From NCBI GenBank assembly GCA_019022495.1, contig JAFEKR010000033.1, forward strand, positions 496,001-560,000: a stretch of DNA of 64,000 nt, written 5' to 3'. Below the pieces are notes generated by a model. It searched no databases. It had not been told where the DNA came from and was given only the letters and a program-made list of their open reading frames with translations. Positions 23,901 to 35,900 of the stretch are shown here, piece by piece. The position numbers and the translations under genes are program-made. Position 1 is the first letter of the stretch. Each line of letters opens with the position of its first letter. The DNA comes from Epichloe hybrida. Its lineage: Eukaryota; Ascomycota; Sordariomycetes; Hypocreales; Clavicipitaceae.

Positions 23901-25916
23901 AAGCCTATAGGTCCTATCTCTAAAGGATTACCTAGGCTTTCTATAGGGGATAACCCTTTAGAGGGGGAAAATGATTTAGAAGATCAGGATCTAAATCAAG
24001 GTTTAAAGGATTACCCTATAGAAAACATAGGAGGTCCCTCTATAGGTCAAGAAAAACGCCCTATAGGGCCTATACAACCCCCTAAGGAACCGATTCCAGA
24101 GGCCTCAGAGGAGGCCACGCCTGTAACTTCCCCAGGAAATCAGATTTCGACTCCGGACCTCGATTTTGATAAAATTACCGACTTCAACCCTAATATTGAC
24201 CCCATGGATGTTGATATTAGTTCCCCTTCTTCTCTAGATTTCATAAAAGAAATCTGCTTTAAGGTATAGGAGAAGCTAAAGGAAAACAACCCTAATAGCC
24301 CCAAACCTAAGACCTAGAAGCAAGCTATATCTAGCCCTAAAAGGGATAAATGGATAGAAGCTACGTACAAGGAATACGAACAGCTTCTAAAGGCTAGTAC
24401 TTTTAAATTTATAGGGAAAGACCAAGTACCTAAGGGCCGTAAAGTACTAAAGAATAGGCTTGTTTATAAGCTTAAAAAGGATAAAGAAAATAATCCTTTA
24501 AAATACAAGGCCTAACTCGTTGCTAAGGGATTTATGCAAATCGAAGGTCTAGATTATCTAGAGACCTTTGCAGCCACAAGCATTCCCCCTAGCTAGAGGA
24601 TTTTACTAGCCCTAGCGGCTTGGAATAACTAGGAAATCGAATAGGTCGATTTTATAGGAGCTTTTCTTAATAGTAAGCTACAATAACAGATTTATATAGT
24701 TATTCCAGACGGATTTATCGAATTCCTTAAAGCAAATCCTAAATTAGCTAAATTAGCTAAAAGTTTTGGCTATAAACCTTCTAAAGATTAAGTAATTTTA
24801 TTATAGAAATCTTTATATAGCCTAAAACAAAGCTCAAGGGAGTGGTAATAAGCACTAATTGCAGTGCTAAAGTCCCTAGGATTTAGCCCTCTAATTTCTG
24901 ACCTAGCTATATTCTATAATTCCTCCACCAAAACCTTTATCATCACATATGTGGATGATTGTCTTCTAATTAGACCGGATTTACGTTATATCCAAAGACT
25001 TAAAAAGGAACTTCATAAAGTCTATCTAATAGAAGATAGGGGGCCGGCTAAATTCTTCTTAGGGGTTTAAATCATACGAGATAGACCTAATAGGGTCCTG
25101 AAAATTCATTAATCTTAGTATATCTCAGAGGCTTTAAATCGATTTAATATGCTAGATAGTAAGCCTATTAGCATACCTCTTCAGCTAGGCGTTTTAGCTA
25201 CGCAGACCACTAAGCTTTTAATAGCTAGCGAAATCAAGCTCTATTAGTGTATTATAGGGACTATAATGTACCTAATGTTGCTTACAAGGCCGGACGTGGC
25301 CTTTACACTTTAGTGGCTATCTACAGCACTAGCTAGGCCCTATATAGAGCACCTAAAAGCAGCCAAAAACCTGCTTAAGTACCTATTAGGGACTAAATTC
25401 CTTGCTATAATTTATAGGGGAGACCCTAAAGGTATAGCTAGTAAAAGCCTAATAGGTTATTGCGATAGTGATTTTGCAGGGGATAAAAAGACCTCTAAAT
25501 TAACCTACGCTTATCTATTCAAGCTAGCTAGCGGACCTATTAGCTAGAAATCAAAGAAAGCTAGTACGATAGCTCTATTAACATTAGAAGCTGAAGCTGA
25601 CGCTATCTGCGAGACCTTCTGGGAGCTACAGTGGCTTCAGGGCTTATTTAAGGAGCTAAAAACCCCTATTTCTCCCCCTATCCAGATATATTGCGATAAT
25701 TAAGGCGCTATAACCACTGCCTATAACCCTGCCTTACATAGCCGTACAAAGCATACCTTGCTAAAGTTTAACTATATTAGGCAACAGGTTTTAGAGGGTT
25801 TAGCTAAGATCGAATATCTAGATACGAAGTCAATGCCTGCAGACAGTCTAACAAAGCCTCTATCTAGACCTCTTCATTAGGCCTTTATTAAGCTCTTAGG
25901 GCTTAATAATCACTAA
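20937..25916 (+). pseudogene. Copia-C gag-pol polyprotein, broken by in-frame stops
   Basis: A single frame of 1,660 codons from ATG at 20937 (MATNQQG) to TAA at 25914. It is interrupted by many TAA/TAG codons, essentially all at former Gln/Trp sites, with no frameshift seen; the longest open pieces are 21714-22703 and 23064-23783. Gag (about 21000-22000) ends in a Lys/Ser-rich tail. The protease motif is Y-N-T-G at 22209 (Asp to Asn). The pre-integrase box reads LWHVQLGHLG near 23030 with one stop. The integrase core has Asp to Asn at 23418 (HFNRGQG) and Glu to Lys at 23523 (NGLAKRS). The RT has an intact YVDD at 24948-24959. RNase H has CDSDFAGDKKTSK at about 25465, and the end is KPLSRPLHQAFIKLLGLNNH. 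It cannot make a working enzyme set. Confidence 0.92.
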
Positions 25917-26121
25917 AAACCAACAACTAAATCCCTTCAACAGGGAACTAAAAAAAAAAACAACGCTAAAAAGGGAGCTATATTTAACAATAGCTAGGAA
26001 TTCAAAAGGGGGTCTTTTATCTTTTCCTGTTTTTCCCTTTTATCTGTTTTTATCTAAAAGTTCTTGTTTACCCTATATCACTTTGTACGCTTTTTAATTA
26101 GCTTATACGTAATTCTTTTGT

Positions 26122-26129
26122 AGAGGGGG
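26122..26129 (+). promoter_or_regulatory. Copia-C polypurine tract
   Basis: AGAGGGGG immediately before the 3' LTR start TGTTAAAA. Confidence 0.8.
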
Positions 26130-26949
26130 TGTTAAAAATAAGACCTATTTTTAGCCCTTTCTAGTTAAAGGACCTTTCTATTACTAGCTTGCATTGCAAG
26201 CCTAACAGCTGCACTGCAGCTGTCAACGGTCGCGAAGGTAGCCGTCAATGGCTACGTCGCAGCTGTCAACAGCTGCGACCGACTGTGTGGATGACTAATC
26301 CAAATCAATTATCAATTGTGGATTATTCAATTGCGTTATGGCTACAAGCGTAGCCACAACCGCAGCGCCACTAGTAATTAGGTAAGCTAGGGTGACGTAA
26401 GCAGGTTACCCTATAGCTATCTTTGACAGCGATTTTCTCTTTAACTAAAGGTCGTACAAAAGTCTTATATATAGCAAATTAAAGCTAGAAGACAGGGCTT
26501 TCATTTTATGCAGGAATATTTTTTGGACTAAAATTTGGTGCATATGGGTTGCTAGTTTGTATGGTGGTGAGTCGATTTTTTGGATTTTACATACAAATGA
26601 TTTTTGCGGAAAATAAAAAGTAGCCTGTAAGACCTCTTTGGCGGTCCGGATCCACTAATACGGTTGGTGGGTATATAAGAGGAAGAAGATCTTTTCAATC
26701 TAGCTAGATAGCTAGGCCTCTCAATCTAACAGCCGCATTGCCCGTATAACGTCACTAAAATCAATTCTATTAGTATATAAGATATTGTAAAAGTCATCTA
26801 GATTGAATTCAATTAGTTGATAACTGCCGAAACCTTCCATTGCGTTGCGTTGAATAAATATTCAACGTGGTGGTTCTACTAGTCCCCGACCGTAGAGCTA
26901 CACCTGTACAGCTGTTGCCAGCTGGCAACTAGCTCCCTACAAATCAATA
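26130..26949 (+). repeat. Copia-C 3' LTR (820 bp)
   Basis: Same termini as the 5' LTR. It carries 65 bp more, rich in CAGCTGTCAAC and GCGAC motifs at about 26217-26281, which the 5' copy lacks. Other differences are transitions. Confidence 0.9.
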
Positions 26950-27719
26950 ACTATTATTACTATTAATACTATTATTACTATTATTACTTAATTACTATTA
27001 TTACTATTATTTTACTTTTATTATTATTTTAAAAAAATATAAAAGAGAAAACATTTTTATAATATTAATATTTTTAAAAACCTTAAAATACTAAGTTATT
27101 AAAAACTATAGCTTTTACTATAGTAATTTACTTATAATTACTAGTATTTATATTTAAGTTATTTATTTATTATTTATTATTTATTAAACTTTAACACTAA
27201 TAATATTATAAGTAATCTTAGTAATCTTAGTAATACTAGTAATATTAGTATTATAAGCTATTATAAGCTATTATAAGCTATAATAAGATATAATAAGCTA
27301 CTTATATTAAGTTTACTAGTAGTTCTTTTTATAGTTTTTTTAAAATAAGTAATAATAATAATTTATAGAAATATAAAATAATTTATAGAAATAGTAAATA
27401 ATATAATAAGAAGGTTTTTCTTTAAGTTATATTAGGGAAATAAAGTATTAAGTTAAATAGTATTATTAAAAAAGTATAATATTATTTATAACCTTACTTA
27501 GTTATAGTAAAATTACTAAAATAAAATAATATTATAAATTCTATAACTAATTAAATAAAATAGGTAATAATAAAAGCTTTTATATAACTAGCATTCTTTT
27601 AATCCTTATAATACTAATAACTAATAAAAAGTCTAATACTATATTTGTAGTGTTTATAGTTAGTGTAGTTTAGGAAAAAAAATTTGTAGTGTAATGTATT
27701 GTAATTTTTTTTTCCTTAT

Positions 27720-27900
27720 AGTTAGTGTAGTTTATAGTGTAGTGTAGTTTATAGTGTAGTGTAGTTTATAGTGTAGTGTAGTTTATAGTGTAGTGTAGTT
27801 TATAGTGTAGTGTAGTTTATAGTGTAGTGTAGTTTATAGTGTAGTGTAGTTTATAGTGTAATGTAGTTTATAGTGTAGTGTAGTTTATAGTGTAGTTACT
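27720..27900. repeat. 17-bp tandem repeat in the right arm of the fold-back element
   Basis: About nine to ten copies of AGTGTAGTGTAGTTTAT. A less regular version of the same motif lies in the left arm at 18725-18900. Confidence 0.85.
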
Positions 27901-28299
27901 ACACTACACTACAAATACTACACTACACTACACGTTTTAGTGCAATACTCTGTGTGTAGTAAGCTATAAGTAGCGTTTTGCTTCTAGGTATTGTCCTTAG
28001 TTATTATAAGAAAGAGCTCTAGCTTCTTTCTTAGGTAAGGAATAGTTTGTAAAGGTAGTAAGAGCCCTTTTACTTAATCTAAACTCTATTAACTTTAAAA
28101 ACTCTCCTTACCTAGTAATTAACATGCCTCCCCTCTTTCTAAATAGCTTATAAATACAAGATAAAGAAAAGAAAATATAGTTAATTATTAGGGAAAAAGG
28201 GTAGTAAATAAAGGAAAATAGATAATTTAGCCACTAGGCTATGCCTTAATTACTTAATCTTTAGCATCTAAATTAATGTTTATGTATTTTAGAAATAAG

Positions 28300-31200
28300 A
28301 CTTAGGAAATACAAAGAAAACCTTTCTTAATCTATACACTATTAGTGTATAGAAGGGTACTTTATATACTCCTTACGTTATTTATTTATTAGTTAAGGTA
28401 GCTATACCTTAATCCTATAGTATAAAGTCCTCTAAGGTAGGAGTTTAACTTCTTTTTCCTTAAGGATTATTACTTCCTAGTTAAATCTTTCCTACTAGCT
28501 TATATACTAATTATTAACTATTTAATTAGATATATTATACTAAGCTACTAATAGTATAATAGCTAAGACTTCTTTATTATACTTATTAGGGGTTACTTCC
28601 TTTATCTAGCTACCTTAGGGAGCATGTAGCTATCTATTTACTATAGACGTCCACTAGCCTTCTAAGTCTAGGACAAACTTCTTAATATAATCCCTTAAGA
28701 TTATTTTCAAGAGGCAAATCCTATCTAATGTTTGTAGGTAATAGGCTTTAGAGACTAGCGCGCGTTTATAAATCCAAAATAGTCTATTTTACCTTATTAT
28801 AAGTTTCTTTATAGTAGACATATTAATATTCCTTTAGACATTATATACTAGGACAAGATCCCTTAGTTTTAATTAATCTTTCCTAAGAGAAGTGGCTTAG
28901 TTCTTATTAGTTTAGTTTATAAGGCACTACCTAAACTCTAATACCTTCTTCCTTACCTTCTTAATATCCTTAGCTTTCCTTTTAAGTATCTAGACCTATG
29001 CCTTAAATAAGTCTTATCTAGAAGTAATTATATCCTAATTAATTAGTCTCTAGGTTAGGAATTTTACTTCTAGTAGTAGAATTAGCTCCTATCTATAAAT
29101 TAAATAAAAGGTAAACTTCCTATATAATTCTTAGATAGTAGTATAGTCTATAAGGAGGGCTTTATTAAGATGCTTTAACTATTGCCTATTTAATTCTCCT
29201 AGCTTTGCTAGAGCAAATACAAGGGACTAATATCTGGCTTTAATAGGTAAGTTTACTTTTAGGTTATACCTAGATATCTGAATCCCTATAATACTAATAT
29301 CTACTAGTGCTTCTTTAAGGTTTCCTTGCATTTCTAGGCCTCTATTATAGACTATAAAGCGGAAAAGCCTAAATTTACTAATTAAGGAGGAAAGGAACTT
29401 CCTAATTACTAGTATTATCACATTCCTAACTAGCGTAGCCTCTACCTATCTAGTTAGGTTATACCTAGCTTCTAAGAGATACTTATATTTATAATCAATT
29501 AGAAGATACTAAGTGTTAATATAGATCTTGCTTATTAGGTTCCCTAGCGCATCTAGCACTAAAAGTTCTTATAGTTACTAAGGCATGAATTTCTAATATA
29601 TCTTATAGCATACTAATATCTCTTAAGCTATATTCTAGAGCCCTTTTTACTAGTATTACTGCTTTATTGCTTAAAAAACCACTTTAACTCCTTTATAGCT
29701 TAGTTCCTTATAAATAGCTTTAATAATCACTTATTATTATTTAGGCATGTTAATAACTAGCGCTAGTCCCTTTATAATTCCTATTAGCCTTTTCTAAAGA
29801 TAACCCTTTTCTAGGTAAAACTTCTTTACTTTATTATATAGTTTTCTATAGTCCTTTACACTAAGATTAATTAGTCTTTAAAGGGTTATTAAGAATTTAA
29901 TAACTTATTATATCTCTTTAGAGTAATTTCTCTTACTATTCTTCTTTATCTTAACACTATTAAGATATAAGTTAATAAAATCTTTAATATCCCCTTTAAC
30001 TTCTTAATCTAATTAATCTAAAGCCCTAGGGCCTTTCCTAGATAAGGTATTTATATTATAGTTCTTTTTGCTTAGAATATATTATATAAAGAAATCAAAA
30101 AGCAAGATATAACTAATCCATTATATAATAAGAGCTCTAGGCATGTTATTAACTATGCTATTAAGCTAATATATAAGAACTTATAAGTCTATTTCTAATG
30201 TAAATAGGACTCTATAGAGGTGAATTTATAGTCTTCTTAATATATAGATAACCGCTTAATATTCTCGCTTAGTTATATTATACTTAGCCTTAGTAATAGT
30301 CTAAGTACTACTTTTATATTAAACTAGATACTATTTCCTATTAATAATTTATAATAATATAGCCCCCTATTTAAGTAAGCTTATATTAACTATTAGTATA
30401 ATTTCTCTAAAGCCTAGTCTAAGATTAAGTAAAATAAGGATTAGGGCTATTATTATTGCCTTCTTTAGGATATCTATAGCTTCTTATTACTCTAGTCCTT
30501 ATTCCTAATCCTTTATTTTCCTTAGTAAAATTACTAGTGGTTTTGCCTTTTATATATAGTGTTTTACCTAGATATAGTAAACTCCTATTAACCTAATAAA
30601 GGATTACACTTCTAATTAATCTTAATAAACCTTTTAGTCTAAAATCTTTATAATCTTTACTTTAGTTAGCTTTTACCTGTTTATCTTACACATAAATCCT
30701 ATAATTTCTGCTAATTTCTAGTAAAACTTTAACTTAGACACTAAGGCTATGTAACTAGAGAGCTTAATATTAACTAAAACTTTATTAATATTAATTAAAT
30801 ACTTTATCATATATCTGCGTACTCCTAGCATAATCTTCTCTTTATTATACGTTATTATTAGTCCCTTTACTATAATATTATCTAGGAAAGGTGCGTAAAT
30901 ATAAGGGATTAAATTAAATAGGATTTATCTAATAATCCTAATAAACTAAGCTACTAAGTTAGTGGCTCCTTATAGTAAGTAATAGAGCTATAAAAGTCTA
31001 ATTATAGTAGAAATCATTATTATATCCTTACTTTTCTTTGCTAATACTACCTAATTATATCTAGATAATAAGTTAACTATTAATAAGATCTTATATATTA
31101 TAAAGCTCTTACTAAATACTTCTATGCCTTAAGGAATTAGCGTATCTTATATTATTACCTTATTATACTTTATAGCAAATAGAATTAGGCAAATCACTCT

Positions 31201-31600
31201 ATCCTTCTTTATAATAAGAAAATAAGGATTCCTATAAGACTATAACTCTTCTCTAAATATCTATACTTTAGCTTCTTCTTTAGAAGATTAACTAATCTCC
31301 TTTATAACCTAAGAGGTATTAGGATTAAGCCTACTTACTATGCTTTATATTTAATAACCTTTATAACTTATAGTAGTGTAACTAGTAGGTTAACTTTCCT
31401 ACATTTTAATAAGTCCTAGGCTAGCGCTACTTCTTAGTTATAAAGAATTTCCTTAAAAATATTAACTTCTTCTTATATTAAATGTTCTTATACCCCTTTA
31501 ACTATTTAATCTAAATATTACTAGGTTATTCTAAAACCTTATAGATTTGCGTAAAATCTCCTAGTAATATATTTACTATACTTCCTAGATATATCTAGAT
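28300..31600 (-). pseudogene. Minus-strand gypsy pol (gypsy-C), RIP-decayed
   Basis: Read on the minus strand with TAA/TAG as Gln. The RT segment at about 31090-30440 (GATNLVAQFIRIIRQILFNL, then PYIYAPFLDNIIVKG) matches the fungal gypsy pattern with a FLDD box, now FLDN. RNase H follows to about 29800. The integrase core lies near 29430-29220 (RFIVYNRGLEMQGNLKEAL and IGIQISRYN), with the Asp before R/N-G changed to Asn. The integrase C-terminus ends near 28640 (LVYNVQ, then KLIIRQNRLFWIYKRALVSK). The gag end is missing because the plus-strand copia-B sequence begins at 31902. Its 3' LTR may be the lone LTR at 14681-15151, beyond the fold-back element. Confidence 0.75.
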
Positions 31601-31901
31601 ATAACTTAGCCTCTTCCTATTTCTTTATCTTCTATTTTAGGTCCCCTTTTAGTGTTAATCTATTAGAGGGAATGTTATCTTAGGGATGTATTTTATTAGC
31701 TTTTCGCTTATATATTATGTTTACTATAAGATTAGGTGGTTTTAGTTATTACTAGGGCTTAAAATCCTTTATAACCACTTTAAGTTATTAGGTATGGTTT
31801 ACTATTATATCCTTAATTACCTCTTAGAAGATATTAGTTCCTTTCCTTTTTATAAGAGAAATTAACTATTTATTATTATTTATTTCTATCTCTAACCCTT
31901 T

Positions 31902-32165
31902 TGTGGCTTCCTTCGGACCTTCGGACGATAGATAGTCTGACCATGGCTAAAGGGTGGAGCCACCGAAGGGATGCACGCGATGCGATTAGATACATCGCAA
32001 GCTACCCCACTCCGTTAGCAGTGGCACCACACTATAGCCCTACTTTTCCCCCTTTTTGCTTACCTTCTCTTCTAGCTAGATTCCTCTTCTTCTCTCTCTT
32101 CTCTTCTCTCTTTGTTATTAGCTATTATTATTAACTTTATTAAATTTAACCTCTTCGCACTAGTG
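31902..32165 (+). repeat. Probable 5' LTR of copia-B
   Basis: A block with normal base composition begins with TGTGGCTTCCTTCGGACC. It carries an inverted CCTTCGG...CCGAAGG pair and a pyrimidine-rich stretch (CTTCTCTCTCTTCTC), as is usual near the transcription start in LTRs. The right border is unsure because no second copy is in the window. Confidence 0.45.
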
Positions 32166-32739
32166 TAACGTTCCTTAGTGTAATTAACACTAATTAGTGG
32201 TTAACTATAACTATAGATAAGTTAGGTATTATAAGAAGAGACATTTCTATAGATAACGCAGCCCCTTACCTCTTAAGCTAACCTAGATAGGCTATTTAGG
32301 TAAAGAGGCATAACTATAAAGTATACTAAAGGAAGATAGACTAGAATCCTAGTTATAGGCTTATTAGACTTCTAAGGGATTAATCTATTAACCCTTAGGC
32401 TTATAGGATATAACCTTATTATATCTATCTAGGATATTTAGTTAATTATTAATCTTATTATCTATTATAAGAAAACTAACTAAATAACCAAATCTATTGC
32501 TATAAGGCATTTTATTTAAACCTAATATTAAAAACAATCCTTAGCCAAGCTAGCTAACCTATATAACCTCCTTCTACACTCTCTTTATAACCCCTCTTCT
32601 CTCTTTATAGCTTTTTGCGCCTTAGTATTCTAAATATCAAGTTGTTTCTGCTTTTGCGCTATCTTTGCGGCCTGCTCTTCCCTCTTTTTGCTATTTTTCT
32701 CTCTTTTATACTTTTTCTGTTAATTTTTATTGTTTCCCT

Positions 32740-32870
32740 CTATTTATCCTATTAATTCTATTTATCCTACTTATCTTATTCTATTTATCCTATTTATCCT
32801 ACCCTGTTTATCCTGTTTATCCTATTTACCCTATTTTTCCTATTTTTCCTATTTTACCTGTTTTTTAGAT
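32740..32870. repeat. Ten-base TATTTATCCT microsatellite
   Basis: Imperfect repeats of TATTTATCCT and GTTTATCCT run into TATTTTTCC copies. The Tyr/Leu/Pro-rich frames across it are artefacts. Confidence 0.8.
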
Positions 32871-32999
32871 TTACCTAGTCTATCCCTCTTAATAAGCATA
32901 GAAATTACGCTATTATTATACTGCTATTTGCTTTATTTAAATTATTTAAGAAGCCTAAACCCTTCTTAAGAAGGGAATAGAATTAAACATTAGACTATT

Positions 33000-35900
33000 A
33001 ATAAGATAAACTCCTTACCTTACTTCCCCTAATAATAAGATATCCTAAAAGCCTTTAGAAATAGCTTCTAAAAGACTAGAAAAGAATAGTTTACTAAGGT
33101 AACTATAGCTATATTTGTTTATACTTATAAGAGACTAGGAAGAGCTTACCTAGCTAAACCTAGAGGCTACTACGTAGCCTAAACTTAATAATTAGATTAT
33201 AAGGTTTATTTACACTAGTAAGCATTAAAATTAGCAAGGAGAAGACCTTTAGGAGAACTTTAGAGAAGATTTTAAAGGTTAGATAAAAGACATATTTAGG
33301 AGAGCTTTTAATAAGCTTATAAGAGAGCTATAAAACTCCCTATAAGATAATAATATTTACATTAGCTAAGGAGCAAGCCTTCCTATTCTAATAGCCCTTA
33401 AATGTGTGCTTTAAGAGATAATAATAACCCTATAGTTAGGAAATAAGTTATAATCTCCTAAACTACCTTATGCATAACCCCTATAAGCCACTGCCCTAAA
33501 GACCTTCCCTAATATTACTTACCCTTAAAAGGAATAATCTTTATATCCTCTATAAGAACCCTTATAATAATCTTAATTATATTAGGAGTTTAACCCTTAA
33601 TAGCTTACCTTCCTTCCTTATTCCTTCCCTTTAGATAAATAAATTATAAAGAAAATATCTAAGCTTATAAAGATATATAAGGATAGTAACCACTATAGTA
33701 AGAAGCTATATAACTTTCTCTTACTAAAACTTACGCTCTTTAAGAGTAAGTATAACTAGATTAACCTCCCTAAGTTATATTTTAGTAAAGCATTCCCTAT
33801 TATATTAATAGGAGATACTAAATAGCACTTTCTTAATTACCTTACTAGTAAGAACCTGTCTTATAAAGAGATAATTATAAATATCTATTAATAATTTAAA
33901 ATAGAAAGTAATTAATAGTTCTATTACTATAAGTAAAGTAATATAACCCTTAAAAATATTATTATATAGAACCCTAATAAAAGTAAGCTTAAGTGCTTTA
34001 AGATTTTATTAACTACCTTAAAGAGAGTCTATAGAGGGCTATACCCCTCTAATATAGTAAATATAAAGCTCTATAAGCAGACCTTAAACGTAGTCTCTAG
34101 TATCCCTAAATATTAGGTAGTGAAGTATATATATACGCTAGGCTTTAAGAACCTTACTAGTAACCTTTACAAATTAATTATAATTATAAAGAGTAGTATA
34201 AGGAGTAACTAATACCACTAGTATTAAGATAAAGACCTATTAGAGGTAATATTTATAGACTGCTAATATAGCTAATAGAATTAGAGAGACTAAGGAAAAG
34301 GAGGTTATTATAGTAACTCTAGATAACCTAAGTAATGCTTTATTTATAGTAAGAGTAGCTACTAGTTATTAAACTACACTAACGCTAAATATTAGAAAGA
34401 GAAAGAGAAGTAGTAAGCTAGTAAGAACTATTGTTTACCTCCTATAGAGAAGAAGTTTTAGGTATTCCTTATTTTATTTAAAGGAAATAATAGTAATAAT
34501 AAAGAGAAAATAAAAGACTAGAAAATATAGCTTAAGGCCTTTACTTAGGACTAAGATAACGGTAATAATAATATTAAGAAAAAGCTATTATTAAAGGCAT
34601 AACTTAGTATTATATAATTCTTTTACATAGGATTATAAACAATAGATAACATTAATATCCTTGTAACGCTTAAGAATTAAGCTTTTTAACACGCCTTACT
34701 TAAGCAAGAGCTATACCTTAAAGAGGCTTCTAATAAAGATAATTTAATCTATTATACCTCTAAAGGACGCTATTCTAAAGAGATCTTTAGAGGAATTATA
34801 CTAGATATAGGAGCCTTAGGCTAATTAACTACTAGTCTAGCATAAGCTAAAGCCTTGCTAAGATTAATGCCATTATTAATAATTAAACCCTATAACCTAG
34901 AAGTTATTTGCTTTAGTACTAGATTAGCAATAACACATGGCGTTATCTATATGCTTACAAAGCTTAGCTAAATTAACTTCTATGTCCTTAACACTACTAT
35001 ACCCTTTCTCTTTTCCCTTACTAATATAAATAAAATAAAGGTTAAGATTAATAACCTTACTAATATGTTAATTTAAAACAATAAGACTATACCTATTATG
35101 CGTAAATAGGGCTACCCTTAGTGGCTTCAAGAGGCAAGAGAAACCGCCGCTTTTTACCTATTAGAAGGAGAGATTTATTAACTTCACTAAAGGTTTAGTT
35201 ATCCCTTAATTTAATGGCTTATAAAGATCCTTTAATAAGCTAGTTATAACGTTAAACGCTATATAATTAAGAAGCTCACTAAAGTCTATCACTATTATTA
35301 AATAAATAGAAAAGCCCCTAGCTAGTTTAAATTCTCCCTTAAAGATAACTATAACTTTAACTATAAGATTATTATTAATATTATGCAAATTAATAGCTAG
35401 CTAGTCCTTTATATTATTAATTTAGTAACCTTATTTTAAGTAGCCTAATTCCTTAACCCTAAGAAGCAGAAAGCTTGTAATATCTAGGATGTAATTAAAG
35501 AGTGCTAGATTAATATATATCTAGGCCCTCTAGACTGGATTGTTTATAATGCTAGCAATAACTTTGCCTTAGCTAAATTTAGGCATTATGCTTGCTTAAT
35601 ATTAATTAATATTAATAAGATACCTATTAAAGCCTATAATAGCATTAGAAAGGTTAAGAGATATTATAGACCTCTTTGCTAGGCCTATAATATTATTATA
35701 GACTTAATTAGCAAGGAAATTACTCCTAAGTAGTGACTCTAGATAGCTATTAAAGCTATTAATAACTTAGCAGGCCCTAATAGCCTTATGCTAACCTTAC
35801 TAGTCTTTAGAGCCTACCTATAGATAATAGATAAGTCACTACTAAGTGTCTCTATTATTTAATAAGCTAAAGTAATTTAGAAGGTAACTAATAAAGTCCG

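Larger units (their letters stand above)
19674..26949 (+). mobile_element. Copia-C: nearly full-length Ty1/copia element
   Basis: It has two LTRs, a 5-bp target duplication, a primer-binding site, one gag-pol frame in copia order (gag, protease, integrase, RT, RNase H) and a polypurine tract. Decay is mild next to its surroundings: long open stretches survive and most CpA sites remain, so it arrived after the older pieces of the nest. It sits in the centre of the fold-back element. Confidence 0.92.
18715..27952. mobile_element. hAT-like fold-back element, split by copia-C
   Basis: The tips are perfect 10-bp inverted repeats, CAGAGTATTG at 18715-18724 and CAATACTCTG at 27943-27952, flanked by the 8-bp repeat TGTGTAGT. 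Both the CAG tip and an 8-bp duplication fit the hAT superfamily. Inside, arms of roughly 500-600 bp (18715-19230 and 27340-27952) are inverted copies of each other, diverged but clearly alignable (for example AAGGATTAAAAGAA with GCTAGTTATATA). Without copia-C and one copy of its target duplication the element is about 1.96 kb. The 0.8-kb centre is RIP-decayed with no recognisable transposase, so it was probably non-autonomous. Confidence 0.65.

Noticed and set aside
31901..32134. 77-codon frame at the start of copia-B
   Set aside because: It lies in the probable LTR and its pyrimidine-rich leader; no coding features.
32665..32969. Tyr/Pro/Leu-rich 'membrane protein' frames
   Set aside because: They are translations of the TATTTATCCT microsatellite.
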